This document shows positions 1-8,234 of a DNA stretch of 20,948 nt, piece by piece. A model generated the notes under the pieces. That model was not told the DNA's origin. It searched no databases and saw only the letters and a program-made list of their open reading frames with translations. How positions within the stretch are numbered: position 1 is the first letter of the stretch; every line of letters begins with the position of its first letter. The DNA is from CAZWSE01 sp964636575 (lineage in GTDB: Bacteria; Pseudomonadota; Alphaproteobacteria; Rhodobacterales; Rhodobacteraceae). The translations under genes and the position numbers were made by a program. The stretch lies in the NCBI GenBank assembly GCA_964636575.1, contig CAZWSE010000061.1, positions 1 to 20,948 of the forward strand, in the 5' to 3' direction.

Positions 1-557
1 TTGAGCAGGGTGCGGTTCACGCCCGCGCCAACCTCATCCAGAAACACGATCTTGGCGTCGACCATCATAGTGCGACCAAGTTCTAGCAGTTTCTTCTGAC
101 CACCCGACAGGTTGCCAGCTTTCTCGTCTTTCAAATGATCGATCGTCAGAAACTCAAGCACCTCATCCGCCTTCGCGAGCAAAGCGCGTTCTTCATCCGC
201 GATCCGTTTGCGGCCAAACCACGTGTTCCACAGCACTTCGCCTGACTGTCCACCCGGCACCATCATCAGGTTCTCGCGGCAGGACATGGATGTAAACTCA
301 TGGGCAATTTGGAATGTGCGCAGCAAGCCTTTGTGAAACAAGGTATGGGGCGGCAGGCCCGTGATATCCTCACCATCCATCGTCACACGGCCGGACGTTG
401 GCTTAAGAACGCCTGCGATCACGTTGAAAAGAGTGGTCTTTCCAGCCCCATTAGGCCCGATCAAGCCGGTAATCGACCCTTGCTCAATCCGCAGTGACGA
501 TCCGTCGACCGCATGAAACCCACCGAAGTGTTTGTGAAGATCGTCAACAACGATCAT
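1..557 (-). CDS. livG: Branched-chain amino-acid/amide ABC transporter ATP-binding protein, LivG type (partial, 3' end off window)
   Basis: This is the energy-coupling ATPase of a LivFGHM-type importer and acts on the cytoplasmic face of the inner membrane. The 185 codons in the window were translated by hand from the reverse complement. They show a Walker A motif GPNGAGKT (about residues 34-41), the ABC signature LSGGQ (150-154) and a Walker B region VFLDEVGAGVN (171-181). The DEV in place of the commoner DEP, followed by AGVN, fits the LivG branch. The start ATG at 557-555 has a GAGGGG ribosome-binding site just upstream. The frame is still open at base 1, so perhaps a quarter of the protein is missing. 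It lies about 100 bp downstream of the binding-protein gene on the same strand, and the remaining liv genes presumably lie to the left. The substrate cannot be read from this ATPase. Confidence 0.9.
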   Translation of the reverse strand, partial: MIVVDDLHKHFGGFHAVDGSSLRIEQGSITGLIGPNGAGKTTLFNVIAGVLKPTSGRVTMDGEDITGLPPHTLFHKGLLRTFQIAHEFTSMSCRENLMMVPGGQSGEVLWNTWFGRKRIADEERALLAKADEVLEFLTIDHLKDEKAGNLSGGQKKLLELGRTMMVDAKIVFLDEVGAGVNRTLL

Positions 558-601
558 ATGTGCATCCCCTCGCGGGCCATCGTGATATGGCTCTTCTTAT
601 C

Positions 602-637
602 GAAAAAGCGGCCCGACCAGTTTGGGGCGGACCGCTT
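602..637 (-). terminator. Intrinsic terminator-like hairpin between binding-protein and livG genes
   Basis: On the minus strand a 10-bp stem (arms 628-637 and 606-615, AAGCGGTCCG paired with CGGGCCGCTT, one T-G wobble) with a 12-nt loop is followed directly by TTTTT (607-603). It starts about 18 nt after the stop of the binding-protein gene and ends about 45 nt before livG. This is the usual layout for partial termination or 3'-end protection, which would make the binding protein more abundant than the membrane components. Confidence 0.75.
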
Positions 638-654
638 CGTTGTAGATCAGGCGC

Positions 655-1845
655 TTACTTGAAACCGATGGTTTCGTTCTTGCCGTCTTTGACTTCGATC
701 AGGCGGTAGGTGCCTGCCGATTCACCTGGGCCAATCAGCTCAACCGCGGATGCGCCGACATAATCAACTTCACCACCGGATTTGAGGATTTCCAAGGCCT
801 TGGCCAGCTCTCCAGGATAGATCTTCTCACCCGGCGCATTTGCAACGTCGAGGATCTTGTCCTTGTAGTCCGCCGGATCAATCGAATCCGCCGCTTGCAT
901 GGCCAGCATGAACAAAGCAGCCGCGTCATAGGACTCAGGCGTGTAAGGGGAGGTCGCATCAAATGCGTCGCCCGCCAGTGCTTTCAGCTTTTCGATGCCT
1001 TCACCGCCGGAACCGGCGATTTGACCGTAAGAGCCGTTCAGATCAGCGCCCACGTTTGCAGGCAAGCTGTCACCAATCATACCACCCGGCAGACCGAAGG
1101 TATCAAAAGCACCGGAATCAAGCGATGCGTTGATGATGCCCAAACCGCCTTGGTCGAGGTATCCCGCAACCACTAGAATGTCGCCACCGGCAGAGGCCAG
1201 CGCGCCGACTTCAGCAGAATAGTCCGCTTTGCCGTCTTCGTGGGCTGCAACGATTGTGACTTCACCGCCTGCGGCTTTGAAGTTGGTTTCAATCGCATCG
1301 GCCAGACCTTTGCCGTAGTCGTTGTTGGTATAGGTCAAAGCAATTGATTTCACGCCACGGTCCATCAGCACTTCGGCCATAACCTGACCTTCGCGTGCAT
1401 CGGAAGGCGCTGTGCGGAAGAACAAACCGTTGTCTTCAGCCGTCGACAGACCCGGAGACGTGGCAGAGGGTGAAATCATGACCATGCCGTTTGGAATGGC
1501 GACGTTTTGCAAAATCGCACCCGTCACACCGGAACAATCGCCACCGATCAAGCCGTTCATACCATCGGCAATCAGACGTTCGGCGTTCGATGTGGACAGA
1601 CCGTTGTCGATACAACCTGTGTCCGCGCGCATGGGCGTAACCTTGGCCGCATCCAGCAACATGCCGCTGTCTGTGACTTCTTTCATCGCCAGTTCAGCAC
1701 CAGCCGCCATCGGGCCGGTCAGCGATTCAATCGGGCCGGTAAAGCCGATCAATACGCCCAGTTTGACTTCTTTCGCGTGACCGCCAGCAAAGGCCGAACC
1801 CGCAATCAGTGCAGAGGCCGCAGTGGCCAAAAGCATCTTTTTCAT
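655..1845 (-). CDS. ABC transporter periplasmic substrate-binding protein (LivJ-like, branched-chain amino-acid/amide family)
   Basis: This 396-residue protein would capture the substrate in the periplasm and deliver it to the LivHM-type permease. It opens with a clear Sec signal peptide (MKKMLLATAASALIAGSAFA, cleavage after AFA at about residue 20). The mature start, VKLGVLIGFTGPIESL, is the typical opening of type I periplasmic binding proteins of the branched-chain amino-acid family. Later landmarks are GLIGGDCSG, ISPSATSPGLS, FFRTAPSD, and YTNNDYGKGLADA with the ILVVAGYLDQGG strand. The start ATG (1845-1843) follows an AGGGAG ribosome-binding site. The livG-type ATPase gene is next downstream, beyond a hairpin. 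The family also takes up amides, urea and aromatic compounds, so the substrate is uncertain. Confidence 0.92.
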   Translation of the reverse strand: MKKMLLATAASALIAGSAFAGGHAKEVKLGVLIGFTGPIESLTGPMAAGAELAMKEVTDSGMLLDAAKVTPMRADTGCIDNGLSTSNAERLIADGMNGLIGGDCSGVTGAILQNVAIPNGMVMISPSATSPGLSTAEDNGLFFRTAPSDAREGQVMAEVLMDRGVKSIALTYTNNDYGKGLADAIETNFKAAGGEVTIVAAHEDGKADYSAEVGALASAGGDILVVAGYLDQGGLGIINASLDSGAFDTFGLPGGMIGDSLPANVGADLNGSYGQIAGSGGEGIEKLKALAGDAFDATSPYTPESYDAAALFMLAMQAADSIDPADYKDKILDVANAPGEKIYPGELAKALEILKSGGEVDYVGASAVELIGPGESAGTYRLIEVKDGKNETIGFK

Positions 1846-1862
1846 TGTATTCTCCCTAGTTG

Positions 1863-1875
1863 GAACAAAGTGTTC
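1863..1875. promoter_or_regulatory. Short inverted repeat upstream of the binding-protein gene (possible operator)
   Basis: GAACA-AAG-TGTTC is a 5-bp dyad with a 3-bp spacer. It lies 18-30 bp upstream of the start codon of the minus-strand transporter gene. Its position would suit an operator or a small leader hairpin. A repeat this short arises easily by chance, and no regulator for it is identifiable here. Confidence 0.25.
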
Positions 1876-1981
1876 TGGCGCAACGGTAGAAGTAACGCAG
1901 CCAAAAGAAAAGAGGATTTGCCATAGGAAACGCCATGGTTGACCCTAGATTAAACCCACAAGCCGCCAAGAACCGGAGCCA

Positions 1982-3127
1982 ATGATGTTAATGACCGTCA
2001 AAGCCATGTCTGACAGGACAAAATCCACAGGTTTGACCCTGAACTCGGCAATTTTCCTGAGCTTTGCCTGTACCTTGTTTTTTTCGACCATATCAGCCGC
2101 CCGCGCCCAAAACGTGCAATTTGAACAAATCGCAGGCGGTCTGTCAGAACCTTGGGGCTTCGCCTTCTTGCCGGACGGGGCCATTTTGGTAACGGAACGC
2201 GCAGGCAATGTGCTGTTGATTGAGGGCGGACAGGCCGTCAAGCTCACAGGCGGCCCGAAAGTCGCTGACAAAGGGCAGGGCGGTTTGCTTGATGTAATGG
2301 TGCCCCGCGACTTTGCGACGACACGACAGGTCTACTTCACCTACGCCAAACCTCAACCACGCGGCGGCGCTGGCACAGCCCTAGCCGTTGCAATCCTCGC
2401 CCCCGGAAGCCTCAAGCTCACCCAAACCCGCGATCTGTTTGAAATGACTAAAGACAGCGGCACAGGCAGGCACTTCGGCAGCCGCGTCCTCGAAGGCCCA
2501 AGCGGGCATCTGTTTGTGACCATAGGAGACCGCGGCACCGCCAAGAACGCACAAGATCTGTCTAAACACAGCGGGTCCATCATCCGGTTAAACCGAGACG
2601 GATCCATCCCGCGTGACAACCCGTTTGTCAGCACCGCAAAGGCGCAATCCGAGATCTGGAGCTTCGGACACCGCAACCCCCAAGGCGCCGGATTCGCACC
2701 CGACGGTACGCTTTGGACAGCCGAACATGGGGCCAAAGGGGGCGATGAAATCAACAAGATTACCAAGGGTGCAAACTACGGCTGGCCCGTTATCTCCTAT
2801 GGCCGCAACTACAATGGCACAAAGATCGGCGAAGGCACCGCAAAGGCAGGGATGACACAACCTGAATTCTACTGGGACCCGTCCATCGCGCCCTCTGGCC
2901 TTACGGTCTACTCAGGCGACATGTTCCCGAACTGGCAGGGCGATCTGCTGATCGGCAGCCTCAAGTTCGACTACATCGCGCGGGTAGATCGCGGATCAAT
3001 GCAAGAAGTCGAACAAATCAAAACACGCGAAACAGACAGGGTGCGCGCGGTCAAAACAGCAGCGGACGGATCAATCTGGTTCCTATCGGTTGGAAACCGC
3101 GCACTCTACCGGATGACAGCAAACTAA
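1982..3127 (+). CDS. PQQ-dependent aldose sugar dehydrogenase (glucose/sorbosone dehydrogenase, YliI/Asd family), periplasmic
   Basis: Proteins of this family oxidise aldose sugars at C1 in the periplasm with PQQ bound in a six-bladed beta-propeller. The 381 residues contain the family's marker segments in order: LSEPWGFAFLPDG (54-66), GQGGLLDV (98-105), RHFGSRVLEG with the expected catalytic His at about 164, LFVTIGDRG, IWSFGHRNPQG, WTAEHGAKGGDEIN, GANYGWPVISYG and GDLLIGSLK. The N-terminus has a basic stretch, a hydrophobic core and ARA-Q (about 42/43), a good signal peptide. The ATG at 1982 was chosen because GGAG lies about 6 nt upstream; in-frame ATGs at 1985, 1991 and 2006 are alternatives. 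The natural substrate is not evident, and no PQQ biosynthesis genes are in the window. Confidence 0.9.
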   Translation: MMLMTVKAMSDRTKSTGLTLNSAIFLSFACTLFFSTISAARAQNVQFEQIAGGLSEPWGFAFLPDGAILVTERAGNVLLIEGGQAVKLTGGPKVADKGQGGLLDVMVPRDFATTRQVYFTYAKPQPRGGAGTALAVAILAPGSLKLTQTRDLFEMTKDSGTGRHFGSRVLEGPSGHLFVTIGDRGTAKNAQDLSKHSGSIIRLNRDGSIPRDNPFVSTAKAQSEIWSFGHRNPQGAGFAPDGTLWTAEHGAKGGDEINKITKGANYGWPVISYGRNYNGTKIGEGTAKAGMTQPEFYWDPSIAPSGLTVYSGDMFPNWQGDLLIGSLKFDYIARVDRGSMQEVEQIKTRETDRVRAVKTAADGSIWFLSVGNRALYRMTAN

Positions 3128-3135
3128 ACGGCCCG

Positions 3136-3174
3136 CTTTACCCTTTTTCAAATACTCAAATGGAAAGGCGCGCC
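3136..3174. repeat. Copy A of a recurring gene-end motif
   Basis: The motif CTTTACCCTTTTNNAAATACTCAA (3136-3159) followed by a GC-rich GGCGCGCC palindrome (3167-3174) recurs after phoB, with 22 of 24 core positions identical. Here it sits between convergent genes and overlaps the last codons of the GlxA-type regulator, so that on the minus strand its TGAGTATTT contains that gene's TGA stop (3158-3156). The copy after phoB starts at 17600. Confidence 0.55.
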
Positions 3175-4160
3175 GCATGGCTCCCACGTTCGCGATAAGG
3201 CGTGGTGTCGTAATGGGCGCGGTAGCATTTTGAAAAATGCGAAGGTGAGGCAAAGCCACAGGCCAAAGCCACATTGATCACACTCATATCGGTCTGCATC
3301 AGCAAGTTTCGGGCCTTCTGCAGCCGCAATTCCATGTAATAGCGCTTGGGCGAACGGTTCAGATACCTGCGAAACAGACGCTCCAACTGGCGGGTCGACA
3401 TACCGACGTTCTTGGCCAGCACGGACGGGCTGATCGGTTCTTCGATATTGCCCTCCATCATCTGGATCACAAGGCTCAGCTTCGGATGACGCACACCAAT
3501 GCGGGTCGGAACCGACAGGCGTTGGGTGTCTTGGTCCGTGCGGATCGACGAATAGATCATCTGGTCGGCGACAGAATTGGCGATATCCTCGGAATGATCA
3601 TCCGCAATCAGCTTCAACATCAAATCAATCGAAGACGTGCCCCCAGCCGTGGTCAGCCTGTTGCCATCCACCACGAAGACAGATTTGGTCAGATCGACCT
3701 CGTCAAATTCCTCGGAAAAGCTGTCTTGGTTCTCCCAATGGATCGTCGCGCGCTTTCCATCGAGCAGTCCGGCCTTGGCCAGCGTAAAGGCGGCGGTACA
3801 AAGCCCCCCCACCACAAGACCACGGCGGGCCTCGCGGCGCAGCCAGTTCAACAGCCGCTTTGTGGTCGCAGTTTGGACGTTTATACCCGAACACAGCATA
3901 ATGGTATCATCGCGCCCCAGCTCCTCCAGATCGGATTCGACATTGAACGATGTTCCGGCCGAACAGGACACGGCCGTGCCGCCTTCGCCCACGATAGACC
4001 AGCTATAGGCTTCATACCCGATCATACGGTTGGCAATGCGCAAACAATCCAATGCAGAGGCAAAACTCAGAAGCGTAAACTGGTCCAGCAACACAAAGAC
4101 AAAGCGCCGGGGCTTTCCGGCGTTTTGCTCAGGCGCTCCACCTTGGCGTTGCTCTGTCAT
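3156..4160 (-). CDS. GlxA-family transcriptional regulator (DJ-1/PfpI-like domain plus AraC HTH)
   Basis: This is a cytoplasmic regulator of 334 residues. The N-terminal part (about 18-185) is a DJ-1/PfpI-like domain, with RRFVFVLLDQFTLLSFASAL, IMLCSGIN and the elbow region GGLCTAAFTLAKAGLLDG. The C-terminal part (about 225-325) is an AraC-type double helix-turn-helix, with MSTRQLERLFRRYLNRSP and VALACGFASPSHFSKCYR. The frame is open up to 4244, but the ATG at 4160-4158 is preferred because GGAG lies 7 nt upstream and the residues before it look non-coding. Relatives include regulators of carnitine, glycine-betaine or arginine catabolism, and the target cannot be inferred here because it is flanked by single unrelated genes. 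It is divergent from the DAHP synthase gene. Confidence 0.9.
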   Translation of the reverse strand: MTEQRQGGAPEQNAGKPRRFVFVLLDQFTLLSFASALDCLRIANRMIGYEAYSWSIVGEGGTAVSCSAGTSFNVESDLEELGRDDTIMLCSGINVQTATTKRLLNWLRREARRGLVVGGLCTAAFTLAKAGLLDGKRATIHWENQDSFSEEFDEVDLTKSVFVVDGNRLTTAGGTSSIDLMLKLIADDHSEDIANSVADQMIYSSIRTDQDTQRLSVPTRIGVRHPKLSLVIQMMEGNIEEPISPSVLAKNVGMSTRQLERLFRRYLNRSPKRYYMELRLQKARNLLMQTDMSVINVALACGFASPSHFSKCYRAHYDTTPYRERGSHAARLSI

Positions 4161-4252
4161 GTTAGGTCTCCGCCACACACCCAAGGGGCTGATATAAACT
4201 CGCAATACTTGGTCAGAGACCGAAACCCGCGTCAAGGGGGACAAATGATCTA

Positions 4253-4281
4253 TGGCAACTCATAACGGGCTTTTGTATACC
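4253..4281 (+). promoter_or_regulatory. Possible sigma70-type promoter for the DAHP synthase gene
   Basis: TGGCAA (4253-4258), a 17-bp spacer and TATACC (4276-4281) would start transcription about 30 bp before the aroG ATG. The -35 element is a poor match, so this is tentative. Confidence 0.3.
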
Positions 4282-4315
4282 GCTTCAGAACAAACCCACC
4301 TGCGGAGAACGACCG

Positions 4316-5686
4316 ATGAGCGATTGGCACAAATCTGACTGGCGCAAAAAGCCCCGGATCCAAATGCCCGACTATACCGATGCAGCGGCCTTGGCCGCCG
4401 TTGAGGCCGAATTGTCGCGCTTTCCGCTGCTCGTTTTCGCAGGCGAAGCGCGCCGTTTGAAGGACCATCTTGCCGCTGCGTCTCGGGGCGAAGCCTTCTT
4501 GCTGCAAGGCGGCGATTGCGCCGAAAGCTTTGAGCAATTCAGCTCGGACGGCATCCGCGACACCTTCAAAGTGATGCTGCAAATGGCGATGGTTTTGACC
4601 TATGGCGCCAAAGTACCCGTGATCAAGGTTGGCCGCATGGCCGGTCAATTCGCCAAACCGCGCTCTGCCCCCACAGAAGTGGTCGATGGTGTCGAATTGC
4701 CCAGCTACCGTGGCGATATCATCAACGATCTGGCCTTCACACCAGAGGCCCGCATTCCGGACCCCGCCAAAATGCTGCGCGCCTATACCCAAGCCGCTGG
4801 CACATTGAACCTGCTGCGCGCCTTTTCAACGGGCGGCTTCGCAGACATGAGCCACGTCCACGCATGGACCTTAGGCTTCACCGACGGGGAAGAGGCGCGC
4901 AAATACCGCGATATCGCCACCCGTATCCAAGACACCATTGAATTCATGGCCGCCGCCGGGATTTCGGGCAGCACAACGCATGAATTTTCAACTGTAGAAT
5001 TCTACACCAGCCACGAATCCCTTTTGCTTGAGTATGAAGAGGCTTTGACACGGGTGGATTCGACCACCGGCCAATGGATTGCAGGCTCAGGTCACATGAT
5101 CTGGATCGGCGACCGGACCCGTCAGCCTGACGGGGCCCATGTGGAATTTGCACGCGGTGTGCTCAACCCCATCGGGTTGAAGTGCGGCCCGACGATGACC
5201 GCCAGCGACCTCAAGCAATTGATGAAAACGCTGAACCCGAACAACGAAGAAGGCAAACTGACCTTGATCGCCCGTTTCGGGGCAGGCAACGTGGCTGAAC
5301 ACCTTCCGCGCCTTATACAAGCCGTGCGCGAAGAGGGAGCAAATGTGCTTTGGACCTGTGACGCAATGCATGGCAACACGATCAAATCCTCATCCGGCTA
5401 CAAAACGCGGCCCTTCGACAGTGTTCTGCGCGAAGTGCGAGAATTCTTCGCGGTCCACGCGTCCGAGGGCACCATCCCGGGCGGCGTTCACTTTGAGATG
5501 ACAGGTCAGGACGTGACCGAATGTACAGGCGGCGTGCGCGCTGTCAGTGACGAAGACTTGTCTGATCGGTATCACACAGCCTGCGACCCACGTTTGAACG
5601 CCAGCCAATCGCTTGAACTGGCGTTCTTGGTGGCCGAAGAACTGTCCACGCTGCGGCAGTCTCGGCAAGCCGCCGAGGCCAGCTAA
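4316..5686 (+). CDS. aroG: Class II 3-deoxy-7-phosphoheptulonate (DAHP) synthase
   Basis: This cytoplasmic enzyme condenses phosphoenolpyruvate and erythrose-4-phosphate, the entry step of the shikimate pathway to aromatic amino acids. At 456 residues it has the usual class II (plant/mycobacterial type) length. Visible signatures are LLQGGDCAESF with the metal-ligand Cys at 68, KVGRMAGQFAKPRS, THEFSTVEFYTSHE, IWIGDRTRQPDGAHVEF, GLKCGP, LIARFGAGNV, DAMHGNTIKS (metal His), HFEMTGQDVTECTGG (metal Glu) and YHTACDPRLN (metal Asp). All expected active-site residues appear present. GGAGAA precedes the ATG by a good distance. It is a single gene, divergent from the GlxA-type regulator and convergent, 6 bp apart, with the PAS-domain gene. 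Confidence 0.96.
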   Translation: MSDWHKSDWRKKPRIQMPDYTDAAALAAVEAELSRFPLLVFAGEARRLKDHLAAASRGEAFLLQGGDCAESFEQFSSDGIRDTFKVMLQMAMVLTYGAKVPVIKVGRMAGQFAKPRSAPTEVVDGVELPSYRGDIINDLAFTPEARIPDPAKMLRAYTQAAGTLNLLRAFSTGGFADMSHVHAWTLGFTDGEEARKYRDIATRIQDTIEFMAAAGISGSTTHEFSTVEFYTSHESLLLEYEEALTRVDSTTGQWIAGSGHMIWIGDRTRQPDGAHVEFARGVLNPIGLKCGPTMTASDLKQLMKTLNPNNEEGKLTLIARFGAGNVAEHLPRLIQAVREEGANVLWTCDAMHGNTIKSSSGYKTRPFDSVLREVREFFAVHASEGTIPGGVHFEMTGQDVTECTGGVRAVSDEDLSDRYHTACDPRLNASQSLELAFLVAEELSTLRQSRQAAEAS

Positions 5687-5692
5687 ACCCGC

Positions 5693-6448
5693 TTAGTCCT
5701 TGAAACTAAAAAGTTTCAGATGCCCCTTTTCCAGCACTGGTTTTGGGGCAGGACGCGGTTGGTTCAATGGCTTTGTCAGGATCGGGCGTATGGCGGACGG
5801 CACTGAAGACGTCGGCGCTGGCGGTGTGGGCGTCGTCTGATTGGCCCAACTGGCGCGCTCAAAGGTGCTGTCTTTGTCCTCACGCGGCCACGGTGTTGAC
5901 GCAAGGCTCAGCTTACGGCTGCGATTGGCAACAATATCAAAGCGGCGCGGCGTGCGACCCAGAACTCCGTGACTGACCAAACAACCCAAAATGCGGCTAC
6001 AATCGCCCAGATCGCTTTGCAAAGGCAGTAAGATCAACCGTCCTTCGATGGGTGGCTTGCCCATAGAAGTCTCACCAGACAGGGTCATCTCTGCCACGGC
6101 GGGGGCCTGAAAGACTTCTTCCAGCATATCAGGCAAAACGCGCCGCGCGTCGGGGGTAAAGAACGTCGACAAAGGCATGCCGCGCACTTCCATCCCCATA
6201 ACCTCGTTCAAATGAGACCCCGCAATACGGATGCGCCCGATGCCCGTGGCAATGCGTTCCATCACAAAGGCATATTCGAGCGCGTTTTCAATACCGCGCG
6301 GGTCCACATCTGCACGGGCAGGGACAACACGGCCAGCCCGCAGGTTTTCCCAATAAGACTCGACCGACCGAATAGCAGAAAACGGATGCTTGGCGCTCGG
6401 ATTGCCTAACAACACAACAGAGCCTTCGGGATTGTCAAAACGGTCCAT
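5693..6448 (-). CDS. PAS_5-type domain protein of unknown function
   Basis: This 251-residue protein has no obvious signal peptide or membrane segment. The N-terminal two thirds resemble the alphaproteobacterial PAS_5 family: an opening FSAIRSVESYWENLRAGRVVPARADVDPRGIENAL, with YAFVMERIATGIGRIRIAG and LSTFFTPDARRVLP further on. The last third (about 180-251) is a low-complexity Pro/Thr/Ser-rich tail ending in HLKLFSFKD, probably disordered. Members of this family are cytoplasmic single-PAS proteins, usually without an attached output domain, so signalling would depend on a partner. AAGGTGAG lies 6-7 nt before the ATG. The gene is convergent with aroG and divergent from yicC. Its function is not known from sequence. 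Confidence 0.78.
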   Translation of the reverse strand: MDRFDNPEGSVVLLGNPSAKHPFSAIRSVESYWENLRAGRVVPARADVDPRGIENALEYAFVMERIATGIGRIRIAGSHLNEVMGMEVRGMPLSTFFTPDARRVLPDMLEEVFQAPAVAEMTLSGETSMGKPPIEGRLILLPLQSDLGDCSRILGCLVSHGVLGRTPRRFDIVANRSRKLSLASTPWPREDKDSTFERASWANQTTPTPPAPTSSVPSAIRPILTKPLNQPRPAPKPVLEKGHLKLFSFKD

Positions 6449-6473
6449 ATCACACTCACCTTTTTACTGATCA

Positions 6474-6494
6474 GGTGCTTCACCACAAAGCACC
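6474..6494. promoter_or_regulatory. Inverted repeat in the leader of the PAS-domain gene
   Basis: GGTGCTT (6474-6480) and AAGCACC (6488-6494) form a perfect 7-bp dyad with a 7-nt spacer. It ends about 25 bp upstream of the start codon of the minus-strand PAS gene, just before its ribosome-binding site. It could be an operator or an mRNA hairpin near the translation start. Confidence 0.4.
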
Positions 6495-6689
6495 CCCCTT
6501 GTCCCGAACCGCCCGCTCTTAAAACGTCAGGTTTTCGCCACAAAGATTACCAAAGTATTAATAGCGAGCCGAAGTCTCAAAAGCGCGCTCAAAACCCTTA
6601 ACTGGTTAATGCGCTTTGTCTCAGGCTTGCCCCTCAGCCCCGTGCACCCCTATAGAGTAGACGACCAAGCAAAGGCGAAAGGGACATCT

Positions 6690-7577
6690 ATGCAGTCGAT
6701 GACAGGCTTTGCCTCAGCCTCTGGCGCGCTTGGACCCCATTCATGGGCTTGGGATTTGCGCAGCGTGAACGGCAAGGGTTTGGATCTGCGCCTGCGCGTG
6801 CCGGACTGGATCGACGGGCTTGAGGCTGCGTTAAAATCAAAACTGTCCAAGTCACTGACCCGCGGCAACGTCACCCTATCCCTGCGGATGCAGCGCGACG
6901 AAAGCCAAGGCGGGATGGTCGTGAACCAAACCCATCTGGCCGATGTGCTGGACGCCATGAACGAGATTGAACAACAGGCCATCGACAAGGGCCTGTCCCT
7001 AGCACCTTCAACCGCCGCCGACATCATCGCCCAACGTGGCATTCTTGAACAAGCGGTCGAAGAAGACGACTCTGCGGCCCTTTGCAAGCATCTGCTTGGC
7101 GAATTTGACGGCGTTCTGGCAGATTTCATCGCCGCGCGGTCCACAGAAGGGGCAGCAGCCAAAGATATCCTGACAGGCCAGCTTGACCAGATCGAAACTC
7201 TGACCAGCCAATCCGCGGCACTGGCCGAAGCCCGCAAAGACACGGTCGCGCAAACTCTGAAAGCGAACGTCGACAAAGTGATCGGCGCATCAGACGCAGT
7301 GGATCCAGACCGACTGGCACAAGAGCTGGCCTTGCTGGCGGTCAAATCGGACGTAACAGAAGAAATAGACCGCCTTCAAACCCATGTCGCGTCTGCACGC
7401 ACGATGCTGGCCTCGACCGAGCCTGTGGGCCGGAAAATGGATTTTCTGATGCAAGAATTTAATCGCGAAGCCAACACCTTATGCTCCAAAGCTCAATCAA
7501 AAGAGCTGACAACTGCGGGGCTTGATATGAAGGTGCTGATCGACCAAATGCGCGAACAAGTTCAAAATATCGAATAG
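6690..7577 (+). CDS. yicC: YicC/YloC-family endoribonuclease
   Basis: YicC-family proteins are cytoplasmic endoribonucleases; the E. coli member has been linked to turnover of small RNAs. The 295-residue product begins with the family hallmark MQSMTGFASASG and continues with WDLRSVNGKGLDLRLRVPD. It ends with KMDFLMQEFNREANTL and the closing KSDVTEEIDRL/VLIDQMREQVQNIE region, as expected for a full-length member. The frame is open from 6609, but the ATG at 6690 is chosen because it gives the conserved N-terminus and has AAAGGGA 6 nt upstream. It heads a four-gene plus-strand operon with gmk 9 bp downstream; yicC-gmk is a frequent alphaproteobacterial pairing. Confidence 0.94.
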   Translation: MQSMTGFASASGALGPHSWAWDLRSVNGKGLDLRLRVPDWIDGLEAALKSKLSKSLTRGNVTLSLRMQRDESQGGMVVNQTHLADVLDAMNEIEQQAIDKGLSLAPSTAADIIAQRGILEQAVEEDDSAALCKHLLGEFDGVLADFIAARSTEGAAAKDILTGQLDQIETLTSQSAALAEARKDTVAQTLKANVDKVIGASDAVDPDRLAQELALLAVKSDVTEEIDRLQTHVASARTMLASTEPVGRKMDFLMQEFNREANTLCSKAQSKELTTAGLDMKVLIDQMREQVQNIE

Positions 7578-7586
7578 GGATATTTC

Positions 7587-8234
7587 ATGTCTAAGGCCAA
7601 TCGACGCGGACTGCTTATTATACTGTCATCGCCTTCAGGGGCGGGCAAATCGACCCTCGCCAAGCGGTTGATGGTATGGGATCCGACCCTGACCTTTTCA
7701 GTCTCCGCCACCACCCGCGACCCAAGACCGGGCGAAGAGAACGGCAAAGACTACATCTTTACCGATGAAACCGATTTCAAAGCAACCGTCGCCGAAAACG
7801 GGATGCTGGAACACGCCCATGTCTTTGGCAATTTCTACGGCTCGCCCCGCGCACCGGTTGAGACCGCAATCAATGCAGGACAAGACGTGTTGTTCGACAT
7901 TGACTGGCAAGGCGCCCAGCAAATCACCAACTCGGCCCTTGGGGCGCACACGCTGTCGATCTTTCTGTTGCCGCCCTCAATCCCCGAACTGCGCGCGCGC
8001 CTTGAAAAACGCGGTCAGGACCAGCCAGATGTCATCGCCCGCCGCATGGAGAAAAGCTGGGATGAAATCAGCCATTGGGGCGGATATGACTTTGTGTTGG
8101 TCAACGACGATCTGGACCAGACTGAGGACCAGTTGAAAACCATCATCACCGCCACACGGTTGCGCCGCAGCCAACAACCCGATCTGACCGACCACGTGCG
8201 CCTGTTGCAAGCCCAGTTTGAGGAACAATCATGA
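7587..8234 (+). CDS. gmk: Guanylate kinase
   Basis: This essential cytoplasmic enzyme converts GMP to GDP using ATP and so feeds GTP and (p)ppGpp pools. The 215-residue length is normal. The P-loop SPSGAGKST (about residues 15-23) is followed by the GMP-binding segment SATTRDPRPGEENGKDY, then HVFGNFYGSP, VLFDIDWQGAQQI, the lid-region RRMEKSWDEISHW and YDFVLVNDDLD. The ATG follows AGGGAT. Its last four bases overlap the next start codon (ATGA, 8231-8234), which implies translational coupling with the carbonic-anhydrase-like gene. Confidence 0.97.
   Translation: MSKANRRGLLIILSSPSGAGKSTLAKRLMVWDPTLTFSVSATTRDPRPGEENGKDYIFTDETDFKATVAENGMLEHAHVFGNFYGSPRAPVETAINAGQDVLFDIDWQGAQQITNSALGAHTLSIFLLPPSIPELRARLEKRGQDQPDVIARRMEKSWDEISHWGGYDFVLVNDDLDQTEDQLKTIITATRLRRSQQPDLTDHVRLLQAQFEEQS

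Noticed and set aside
4161..4244. Upstream extension of the GlxA-type regulator
   Set aside because: The ATG at 4160 has a good ribosome-binding site, and the extra 28 residues do not resemble the family.
6598..6609. Possible CtrA site before yicC
   Set aside because: The palindrome has TTAA halves 4 bp apart, not the 7 bp expected for CtrA (TTAA-N7-TTAA).
6609..6689. Upstream extension of yicC
   Set aside because: The family begins at the MQSMTGFA-type sequence; the 27 extra residues are not conserved-looking and the ribosome-binding site fits 6690.
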